Assembly (NCBI RefSeq): GCF_003963535.1
Contig: NZ_CP034539.1
Span: 8,928,001 to 8,992,000 of the forward strand
Source: Streptomyces cyaneochromogenes
GTDB lineage: Bacteria; Actinomycetota; Actinomycetes; Streptomycetales; Streptomycetaceae
Reading direction: 5' to 3'
Length of the DNA stretch: 64,000 nucleotides
A program made the position numbers and the translations under genes. The notes under the pieces are model-generated. The model saw only the letters and a list, made by a program, of their open reading frames with translations, had not been told where the DNA came from and searched no databases. Within the stretch, counting starts at the first letter, position 1. Each line of letters opens with the position of its first letter. Positions 51,665-58,460 of this stretch are shown here, one piece after another.

Positions 51665-52594
51665 GTGAGTGAGACAACGCACGACGGTGGTGTCGCGGTG
51701 AGCGAGCCGCCGTCGCCCGACGAGGGACTGACGGCGGCACAGCTCGCCGACAAGTACGGGCTGTCCGTGAGCGGCGCCCGACCCTCGCTGTTCGAGTACG
51801 TCCGCCAGCTCTGGGACCGGCGGCACTTCATCCTCGCGTTCTCGCGGGCGAAGCTGACCGCCCAGTACAGCCAGGCGAAGCTCGGCCAGCTGTGGCAGGT
51901 GGCCACCCCGCTGCTGAACGCGGCCGTGTACTTCTTCATCTTCGGCCTCATCCTCGAGGCCGACCGCGGCATGTCCCGCGAGGTGTACGTCCCGTTCCTG
52001 GTCACCGGCGTCTTCGTGTTCACCTTCACCCAGAGCTCGGTGATGGCCGGCGTCCGCGCGATCTCCGGCAACCTCGGCCTGGTCCGCGCCCTGCACTTCC
52101 CGCGCGCCTCACTGCCGATCTCCTTCTCGCTCCAGCAGCTCCAGCAGCTGCTGTTCTCGATGATCGTGCTGTTCGCGGTGGCCCTGGCCTTCGGCAGCTA
52201 CCCGGCCATGTCCTGGCTGCTGATCGTCCCGGTGCTCGTCCTGCAGTTCTTCTTCAACACCGGCCTGGCGATGATCATGGCCCGGGCGGGCGCCAAGACC
52301 CCGGACCTGGCCCAGCTGATGCCGTTCGTGATGCGGACGTGGATGTACGCGTCCGGCGTGATGTTCTCCATCCCGGTCATGCTGAAGGACAAGCCGGCGT
52401 GGATCGCCGACGTCCTGCAGTGGAACCCGGCGGCCGTCTACATGGACCTGATGCGCTTCGCCCTGATCGACGGCTACGGCTCCTCGAACCTCCCCGCCCA
52501 CGTCTGGGCGGTCGCGCTCGGCTGGGCCGTGCTGTTCTTCGTGGGCGGCTTCGTGTACTTCTGGAAGGCGGAGGAGAGGTACGGCCGTGGCTGA
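51665..52594 (+). CDS. ABC-2 type polysaccharide/polyol-phosphate export permease (Wzm/TagG-like)
   Basis: 309-aa protein. The first ~60 residues are cytosolic; an amphipathic interface helix region (LWDRRHFILAFSRAKLTAQY) precedes six membrane helices (AVYFFIFGLILEADRGMSRE; VPFLVTGVFVFTFTQSSVMA). PRASLPISFSLQQLQQLLFS and the C-terminal WNPAAVYMDLMRFALI are typical of TagG/Wzm. GTG 51665, overlapping the ATPase gene by 8 nt at its end. With the ATPase it should export a lipid-linked polymer or glycolipid. Confidence 0.9.
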   Translation: MSETTHDGGVAVSEPPSPDEGLTAAQLADKYGLSVSGARPSLFEYVRQLWDRRHFILAFSRAKLTAQYSQAKLGQLWQVATPLLNAAVYFFIFGLILEADRGMSREVYVPFLVTGVFVFTFTQSSVMAGVRAISGNLGLVRALHFPRASLPISFSLQQLQQLLFSMIVLFAVALAFGSYPAMSWLLIVPVLVLQFFFNTGLAMIMARAGAKTPDLAQLMPFVMRTWMYASGVMFSIPVMLKDKPAWIADVLQWNPAAVYMDLMRFALIDGYGSSNLPAHVWAVALGWAVLFFVGGFVYFWKAEERYGRG

Positions 52595-53366
52595 CCGGAA
52601 CACCGACGCGCACATTCCCACCGTCGTCGCGGACGAGCTGCACATCGTCTACCGCGTCAACGGCGCCAAGACCGGCAAGGGCAGCGCCACCGCCGCCCTG
52701 AGCCGCATCCTCAAGCGTGGTGAGGAGCGCGGCGTCCGCAAGGTGCACGCCGTCCGCGGGGTCTCCTTCGTCGCCTACCGGGGCGAGGCGATCGGCCTGA
52801 TCGGCTCCAACGGCTCCGGCAAGTCCACCCTGCTGCGCGCCATCGCCGGCCTGCTCCCGGCCGAGAGCGGCAAGGTCTACACCGACGGCCAGCCCTCGCT
52901 GCTGGGCGTGAACGCGGCCCTGATGAACGATCTCACCGGTGAGCGCAACGTCATATTGGGCGGGCTCGCCATGGGCATGACGCGCGAGCAGATCAAGGAG
53001 CGCTACCAGGAGATCGTCGACTTCTCCGGCATCAACGAGAAGGGCGACTTCATCACCCTGCCCATGCGCACCTACTCCTCCGGTATGGCGGCCCGGCTGC
53101 GCTTCTCCATCGCCGCGGCCAAGGACCACGACGTCCTCATGATCGACGAGGCGCTGGCCACCGGCGACCGCAAGTTCCAGAAGCGCTCCGAGGAACGCAT
53201 CCGCGAGCTGCGCAAGGAAGCCGGCACGGTGTTCCTCGTCAGTCACAACAACAAGTCGATCCGCGACACCTGCAACCGCGTCCTGTGGCTGGAACGTGGC
53301 GAGCTGCGGATGGACGGTCCGACGGACGAGGTACTCAAGGAGTACGAGAAGTTCACGGGCAAGTAG
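52587..53366 (+). CDS. ABC transporter ATPase (Wzt/TagH-like)
   Basis: 259-aa ATPase. Walker A GLIGSNGSGKSTLLRAIAGL, signature RTYSSGMAARLRFSIAA (YSSGM is characteristic of Wzt/TagH), Walker B VLMIDEALATGD and H-loop FLVSHNNKSI. The polysaccharide-transporter insertion before Walker A (KVHAVRGVSFVAYRGEAIGL) is present; there is no C-terminal carbohydrate-binding domain, so it is of the TagH/short Wzt type. GTG 52587. Last gene of the operon; a hairpin follows 40 nt later. Confidence 0.92.
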   Translation: MADRNTDAHIPTVVADELHIVYRVNGAKTGKGSATAALSRILKRGEERGVRKVHAVRGVSFVAYRGEAIGLIGSNGSGKSTLLRAIAGLLPAESGKVYTDGQPSLLGVNAALMNDLTGERNVILGGLAMGMTREQIKERYQEIVDFSGINEKGDFITLPMRTYSSGMAARLRFSIAAAKDHDVLMIDEALATGDRKFQKRSEERIRELRKEAGTVFLVSHNNKSIRDTCNRVLWLERGELRMDGPTDEVLKEYEKFTGK

Positions 53367-53406
53367 TCCACCCGGCCATGGGCCGTGTGGCCCAGCACGC
53401 TTGACC

Positions 53407-53437
53407 GGGCCTCGCCGGAACTGCCCCGGCGGGGCCC
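53407..53437 (+). terminator. hairpin after the export operon
   Basis: 12-bp stem (53407-53418 with 53426-53437, one G-T pair) with a 7-nt loop, 40 nt beyond the ATPase stop. It separates the export operon from the hopanoid operon. The rest of the 324-nt gap holds a TAGTAT hexamer at 53646-53651 that could be a -10, and a GTACCGGTAC palindrome near 53556. Confidence 0.75.
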
Positions 53438-53690
53438 CGCGTCTGCAAAGGAAACGTCAACTCCGGCTGGCCCCAGGAATCTTGGCGCCAATCGGTGCGT
53501 TGTTGTGATGTGCAGGACACCCTCACAGGCCCGGCCCCGTTGTACAACGTAAGCTGTACCGGTACCGAAACGCGGCAAGTGGGGCGATAAGGAACGACAC
53601 CTTCCCCCGGGCCACGGTGCGGACGGCCGGGCGGCGTGTCCGAAATAGTATGCATTGGGTCTGCGGTGTAGAACGGGAGATGTGACGGCA

Positions 53691-53759
53691 ATGGCTACGG
53701 AAACTCCCCAGGTCAACGCAGCTGCCTGTGCCGTCCCCGCCCCGGGCAGTCAACGGTGA
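53691..53759 (+). CDS. 22-aa upstream ORF coupled to hpnC
   Basis: A short frame ATG GCT ACG at 53691 (or GTG 53682 three codons earlier) has GGGAG at 53675-53679. It ends in TGA at 53757-53759, overlapping the hpnC GTG by 4 nt (GTGA). The peptide (MATETPQVNAAACAVPAPG...) matches nothing known. hpnC lacks its own ribosome site, so coupling through this frame is plausible. Confidence 0.4.
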   Translation: MATETPQVNAAACAVPAPGSQR

Positions 53760-54655
53760 CGGGACCAGGCGGCCGCGCCGGTGATCCGGAGCGCCGCACG
53801 CTCGACAAGGCCGCCGCGGAGAACTTCCCCGTGGCGCCGTTCTTCCTGCCCAGGGCCTGGCGCACGGACCTCATGGCGGTCTACGGCTTCGCCCGCCTCG
53901 TCGACGACATCGGCGACGGCGATCTCGCTCCCGGCGGCGCCGACGCCCGTCTGCTCGGTGTGTCGGCCGCGGACGCCGAGGACCGCCTGGTCCTCCTCGA
54001 CGCCTTCGAGGCCGACCTGCGCCGGGCCTTCGACGGCACCCCGCGTCACCCCTTGCTCCGCCGCCTGCAGCCGACCGTCCGTCGCTGCTCGCTGACCCCC
54101 GAGCCGTTCCTCGGCCTGATCGCCGCCAACCGCCAGGACCAGCTCGTCGGGCGCTACGAGACCTACGACGATCTCCTTGCCTACTGCGAACTGTCCGCCA
54201 ACCCGGTCGGCCGTCTCGTCCTCGCCGTCACCGGCACGCAGACCCCCGAGCGGATCCGCCGCTCGGACGCGGTGTGCACGGGGCTGCAGATCGTCGAGCA
54301 CCTTCAGGACGTCGCCGAGGACCTCGACCGTGACCGGATCTATCTGCCCGCCGAGGACATGAAGCGCTTTCACGTCCAGGAAACCGATCTGGCGGTGGAA
54401 TCAGCGGGCGCATCGGTGCGCGCACTGGTTGCATACGAAGCCCAACGTGCCCAGAACCTCCTGAATGAAGGCACCCCCCTGGTGGGTAGCGTCCACGGCA
54501 GGCTGAAGCTGCTGCTCGCGGGATTCGTGGCGGGGGGAAGGGCGGCGATCCGTGCGATCTCCGCCGCCGAATACGACGTACTTCCCGGCCCGCCCAAGGC
54601 CAGCAAGCTCCAGTTGCTGCGCGAGGTGGGCGTGACCCTGCGAGGAGAGGGGTGA
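53756..54655 (+). CDS. hpnC: hydroxysqualene synthase HpnC
   Basis: 299-aa trans-isoprenyl-diphosphate synthase fold (squalene/phytoene synthase family). It has FLPRAWRTDLMAVYGFARLV with the first Asp motif VDDIGDGD, and the second QIVEHLQDVAEDLDRDRIYL. In the HpnCDE route HpnC converts presqualene diphosphate to hydroxysqualene. It is smaller and less basic than HpnD, and first in the operon as usual. GTG 53756 overlaps a short upstream frame; the stop overlaps hpnD by 4 nt. Confidence 0.92.
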   Translation: MTGPGGRAGDPERRTLDKAAAENFPVAPFFLPRAWRTDLMAVYGFARLVDDIGDGDLAPGGADARLLGVSAADAEDRLVLLDAFEADLRRAFDGTPRHPLLRRLQPTVRRCSLTPEPFLGLIAANRQDQLVGRYETYDDLLAYCELSANPVGRLVLAVTGTQTPERIRRSDAVCTGLQIVEHLQDVAEDLDRDRIYLPAEDMKRFHVQETDLAVESAGASVRALVAYEAQRAQNLLNEGTPLVGSVHGRLKLLLAGFVAGGRAAIRAISAAEYDVLPGPPKASKLQLLREVGVTLRGEG

Positions 54656-55614
54656 TCCGGACCGTGGAGTCTGCACCACACGTGTCCGCACCGGTACTCG
54701 CCGCCTACAGCTACTGCGAGGCCGTCACCGGACAGCAGGCCCGTAACTTCGCCTACGGCATCCGTCTGCTGCCCACGCCCAAGCGGCGCGCGATGTCGGC
54801 GCTGTACGCGTTCTCGCGCCGCGTCGACGACATCGGCGACGGCGCGCTGACCGGCGAGGTCAAGGCCGCCAGACTCGAGGACACCCGGCGGTTGCTGACC
54901 CGGGTCCGTGACCGGGCGGTCGCCGAGGACGACACCGACCCCGTGGCCGTCGCCCTCGCCCACGCCGCCGACACCTTCCCGATCCCGCTCGGCGGACTGG
55001 ACGAGCTCATCGACGGCGTCCTGATGGACGTGCGCGGCGAGACATACGAGACCTGGGACGACCTGAAGGTCTACTGCCGCTGTGTCGCGGGCGCGATCGG
55101 GCGCCTCTCGCTCGGGGTGTTCGGTACGGAACCGGGGGCGCGCGGCGCCGAGCGCGCGCCCGAGTATGCCGACACGCTCGGGCTCGCGCTGCAACTCACC
55201 AACATCCTGCGGGACGTCCGCGAGGACGCCGAAGGCGGGCGTACCTATCTGCCCGCCGACGACCTCGCCAAATTCGGCTGCTCGGCCGGCTTCAGCGGGC
55301 CGACACCACCGGAGGGCTCCGACTTCGCGGGCCTCGTGCACTTCGAAGTGCGTCGGGCCCGCGCCCTTTTCGCCGAGGGCTACCGGCTGCTCCCCATGCT
55401 CGACCGGCGCAGCGGCGCCTGCGTCGCCGCCATGGCCGGCATCTACCGCCGCCTCCTCGACCGCATCGAGCGCGACCCGGAGGCCGTGCTGCGCGGCCGG
55501 GTCTCCCTGCCCGGGCGTGAGAAGGCCTACGTCGCCGTGCGCGGCCTGAGTGGCCTGGACGCCCGGCATGTGACCCGCCGAACCGTCAGCCGTACCGTCA
55601 GGAGGCGCGCCTGA
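54652..55614 (+). CDS. hpnD: presqualene diphosphate synthase HpnD
   Basis: 320-aa squalene/phytoene synthase family enzyme that condenses two FPP to presqualene diphosphate. ARNFAYGIRLLPTPKRRAMS, YAFSRRVDDIGDGAL (Asp-rich motif 1), YCRCVAGAIGRLSLGVFG and QLTNILRDVREDAEGGRTYL (motif 2) are all intact. GAGGAGAGG precedes GTG 54652. Coupled by 4-nt overlap to hpnC and by a TGATG junction to the 47-aa ORF. Confidence 0.94.
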   Translation: MIRTVESAPHVSAPVLAAYSYCEAVTGQQARNFAYGIRLLPTPKRRAMSALYAFSRRVDDIGDGALTGEVKAARLEDTRRLLTRVRDRAVAEDDTDPVAVALAHAADTFPIPLGGLDELIDGVLMDVRGETYETWDDLKVYCRCVAGAIGRLSLGVFGTEPGARGAERAPEYADTLGLALQLTNILRDVREDAEGGRTYLPADDLAKFGCSAGFSGPTPPEGSDFAGLVHFEVRRARALFAEGYRLLPMLDRRSGACVAAMAGIYRRLLDRIERDPEAVLRGRVSLPGREKAYVAVRGLSGLDARHVTRRTVSRTVRRRA

Positions 55615-55757
55615 TGGACATTCCGGTCCAAGGTGATGCCGCTGGCGAAAAGTGGCGGGCAACCCTCCGCAGCCGGGCGGCGTCCCTGACTGAGACGACC
55701 GGCCGTACGGTGTTCAAGCACCGGCACGGCGGTCGCGCAGGGGAGGGTGCACGATGA
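55614..55757 (+). CDS. 47-aa small protein between hpnD and hpnE (DUF6380-like)
   Basis: Small frame from ATG 55614, overlapping the hpnD stop (TGATG), with AGGAGG eight bases upstream. Its TGA at 55755-55757 overlaps the hpnE ATG (ATGA). The peptide begins MDIPVQGDAAGEKWRATLRS and is basic and Thr/Arg-rich. I recall similar ~45-residue proteins (DUF6380) in Streptomyces. Perfect ribosome site and double coupling support translation; at least it links hpnE translation to hpnD. Function unknown. Confidence 0.65.
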   Translation: MDIPVQGDAAGEKWRATLRSRAASLTETTGRTVFKHRHGGRAGEGAR

Positions 55758-57181
55758 CCGACGGCATGGGGCCCGAAGAGGCACACGCGGACATCCCCGG
55801 AGGCTCCGGGAGGGACGCCGTCGTGGTCGGAGGCGGGCTCGCCGGCATCACCGCCGCGCTCGCGCTCGCCGACGCCGGAGTGCGCGTCACCCTGATCGAG
55901 GGCAGGCCGAGGCTCGGTGGCCTGGCCTTCTCCTTCCAGCGCGGTGACCTCACCGTCGACAACGGACAGCACGTCTACCTGCGCTGCTGCACCGCCTACC
56001 GCTGGTTCCTCGACCGCATCGAGGGGACGGCTCTGGCGCCGTTGCAGGATCGTCTCGACGTGCCCGTACTCGACGTGGCGCGGCCCGAGGGACGGCGGCT
56101 CGGCAGGCTGCGGCGCGACGCCCTGCCCGTACCCCTGCACCTGGGCCGGAGCCTGGCGACGTATCCGCATCTGTCACTCGCCGAACGCGCCAAGGTGGGG
56201 CGTGCCGCGCTCGCGCTCAAGGGGCTCGACCTCGCCGATCCGACCCTGGACACAGAGGACTTCGGCAGCTGGCTGGCCGCGCACGGTCAGTCGGCGCGTG
56301 CCGTCGAGGCCCTGTGGGACCTGGTCGGGGTCGCCACTCTCAACGCGGTCGCGGGCGACGCCTCGCTGGGGCTCGCCGCGATGGTGTTCAAGACCGGTCT
56401 GCTGTCCGACCCGGGTGCGGCCGACATCGGCTGGGCGCATGTGCCGCTGGGCGATCTGCATGACCGGCTGGCCCGCAAGGCGCTCGACTCGGCGGGCGTT
56501 CGTATCGAGGTCCGTACACGCGTCACCTCCATCTCTACTGACGAGAACGGACGTTGGAGCGTTCAGGTTCCCGGCGAGACGCTCGAGACGGACGCCGTCG
56601 TGCTCGCCGTGGCCCAGCGCGAGGCGTACGACCTGCTGCCCGATGGTGCCCTCGACGCGCCCGAGCGACTGCTGGAGATCGGCACGGCGCCGATCCTCAA
56701 CGTCCATGTCGTCTACGACCGCAAGGTGCTCGGCAGGCCGTTCTTCGCGGCCCTCGGCACCCCTGTGCAGTGGGTCTTCGACCGGACCGAGGCCTCCGGG
56801 CTGCGCGGCGGCCAGTACCTCGCCCTGTCCCAGTCGGCCGCGCAGGACGAGATCGACGAGCCTGTCGCCGCCCTGCGCGAGCGGTATCTGCCCGAACTGG
56901 AGCGGCTGTTGCCCAGGGCACGCGGCGCGCAAGTGAAGGACTTCTTCGTGACCAGGGAGCGCACAGCGACGTTCGCTCCCACCCCCGGCGTCGGACGGCT
57001 GCGGCCCGGCGCCCGTACCAAAGTCCCCGGCCTCTGCTTGGCCGGTGCGTGGACCGCCACAGGGTGGCCCGCGACCATGGAGAGTGCGGTCCGCAGTGGC
57101 GTGAGTGCGGCCGGCGCCGCGCTGAGCGCCCTGGGCCGGCCCCGCCCCAGCCACCTCTTCGACGTCGAGGAGGCGGCGTGA
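55754..57181 (+). CDS. hpnE: hydroxysqualene dehydroxylase HpnE
   Basis: 475-aa FAD-dependent amine-oxidase/phytoene-desaturase-like enzyme. Dinucleotide site AVVVGGGLAGITAALALADA with VTLIEGRPRLGG (residues 22-57), GQHVYLRCCTAYRWFL, and a C-terminal FAD motif GLCLAGAWTATGWPATMESA. It reduces hydroxysqualene to squalene. Starts ATG 55754 in an ATGA overlap with the small ORF; its stop (57179-57181) overlaps an in-frame ATG of the prenyl synthase (TGATG). Confidence 0.94.
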   Translation: MTDGMGPEEAHADIPGGSGRDAVVVGGGLAGITAALALADAGVRVTLIEGRPRLGGLAFSFQRGDLTVDNGQHVYLRCCTAYRWFLDRIEGTALAPLQDRLDVPVLDVARPEGRRLGRLRRDALPVPLHLGRSLATYPHLSLAERAKVGRAALALKGLDLADPTLDTEDFGSWLAAHGQSARAVEALWDLVGVATLNAVAGDASLGLAAMVFKTGLLSDPGAADIGWAHVPLGDLHDRLARKALDSAGVRIEVRTRVTSISTDENGRWSVQVPGETLETDAVVLAVAQREAYDLLPDGALDAPERLLEIGTAPILNVHVVYDRKVLGRPFFAALGTPVQWVFDRTEASGLRGGQYLALSQSAAQDEIDEPVAALRERYLPELERLLPRARGAQVKDFFVTRERTATFAPTPGVGRLRPGARTKVPGLCLAGAWTATGWPATMESAVRSGVSAAGAALSALGRPRPSHLFDVEEAA

Positions 57182-57243
57182 TGCTCAACCAGCACACGGC
57201 GGCAGGCTCCCGCACCCCCGGTACCGCAACAAGAGGAGAGACT

Positions 57244-58317
57244 GTGCCCACTGTGCCCCCGGCCTCGAAGGCCGCTCGAGAGACCGCGGTGGACGTGACC
57301 GCGCTCCTGGAGCGCGGTCGGACCCTGGCCACGCCGGTACTGCGGGCGGCGATCGGCCGCCTGGCCGCTCCCATGGACACCGTTTCCGCCTACCACTTCG
57401 GCTGGATCGACGCCGACGGCAACCCCACGGCCGGCGACGGCGGCAAGGCCGTTCGCCCCGCCCTCGCGGTGCTCTCCGCCGAGGTCACCGGCGCCGCGCC
57501 CGAGGTAGGCATCCCCGGTGCCGTGGCCGTCGAGCTGGTCCACAATTTCTCGTTGCTGCACGACGACCTGATGGACGGCGACGAGCAGCGCCGCCACCGC
57601 GACACGGTCTGGAAGGTGCACGGCCCCGCCCAGGCCATCCTTGTCGGCGACGCCCTGTTCGCCCTGGCCAACGAGGTCCTGCTGGAGCTCGGCACCGTCG
57701 AGGCCGGCCGTGCCACCCGCCGTCTGACCACCGCCACCCGTGCCCTGATCGACGGTCAGGCGCAGGACATCTCCTACGAGCACCGCGACCGCGTCAGCGT
57801 CGAGGAGTGCCTGGAGATGGAGGGCAACAAGACCGGCGCCCTGCTCGCCTGCGCCAGCTCCATCGGCGCCGTCCTCGGCGGCGCGGACGACCGCACGGCC
57901 GACGCCCTGGAGAAGTACGGCTACCACCTGGGCCTCGCGTTCCAGGCCGTCGACGACCTCCTGGGCATCTGGGGCGACCCGGTCTCCACCGGCAAGCAGA
58001 CCTGGAGCGACCTGCGCCAGCGAAAGAAGTCCCTGCCGGTCGTGGCCGCGCTCGCGGCGGGCGGATCGGCATCGGAGCGGCTCGGCGAGATCCTCGCCGC
58101 CGACGCCAAGAGCAGCGACTTCGAGAACTTCTCCGAGGAGGAGTTCGCGGCCCGCGCCGCCCTCATCGAGGAGGCGGGCGGCCGCGAGTGGACCACCGAT
58201 GAGGCACGCCGACAGCACACCGTCGCCGTCGAGGCCCTCGACGCCGTGGACATGCCCGAGCAGGTGCGGGCGCGGTTCACGGCGCTCGCCGACTTCGTCG
58301 TCGTACGAAAGAGATGA
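57244..58317 (+). CDS. polyprenyl (farnesyl/geranylgeranyl) diphosphate synthase
   Basis: 357-aa all-trans prenyl transferase. KAVRPALAVLSAEVTG, first Asp-rich motif LLHDDLMDGDEQRRH, second QAVDDLLGIWGD, with EMEGNKTGALLA between. The residue context before the first DDxxD (HNFSLL) suggests a C15-C20 chain length; in this operon FPP supply for HpnD is expected. GTG 57244 with GAGGAG five bases upstream is used; ATG 57181, overlapping the hpnE stop, would add 21 residues. Confidence 0.9.
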   Translation: MPTVPPASKAARETAVDVTALLERGRTLATPVLRAAIGRLAAPMDTVSAYHFGWIDADGNPTAGDGGKAVRPALAVLSAEVTGAAPEVGIPGAVAVELVHNFSLLHDDLMDGDEQRRHRDTVWKVHGPAQAILVGDALFALANEVLLELGTVEAGRATRRLTTATRALIDGQAQDISYEHRDRVSVEECLEMEGNKTGALLACASSIGAVLGGADDRTADALEKYGYHLGLAFQAVDDLLGIWGDPVSTGKQTWSDLRQRKKSLPVVAALAAGGSASERLGEILAADAKSSDFENFSEEEFAARAALIEEAGGREWTTDEARRQHTVAVEALDAVDMPEQVRARFTALADFVVVRKR

Positions 58318-58344
58318 TCACCGACGGGCGAAAAGAGATGATCA
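58306..58344 (+). repeat. near-identical direct repeats at the prenyl synthase stop, upstream of shc
   Basis: CGAAAGAGATGATCA (58306-58320, containing the TGA stop of the prenyl synthase) is repeated as CGAAAAGAGATGATCA (58329-58344). The spacing is 23-24 nt centre to centre, about two helical turns. It may be a small duplication or a regulator site before shc. The rest of the 143-nt gap shows nothing clear. Confidence 0.6.
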
Positions 58345-58460
58345 GTATCGGTCGAATAGCCCTCGCGTAGTCGCCGGCCGGTGCAGCTGGAGCAAGCGCA
58401 CCGGCCGACGGCGGACCCACAGCAGACGCACTACCTGTAGCACTGCACGAAGGGGAAGCC

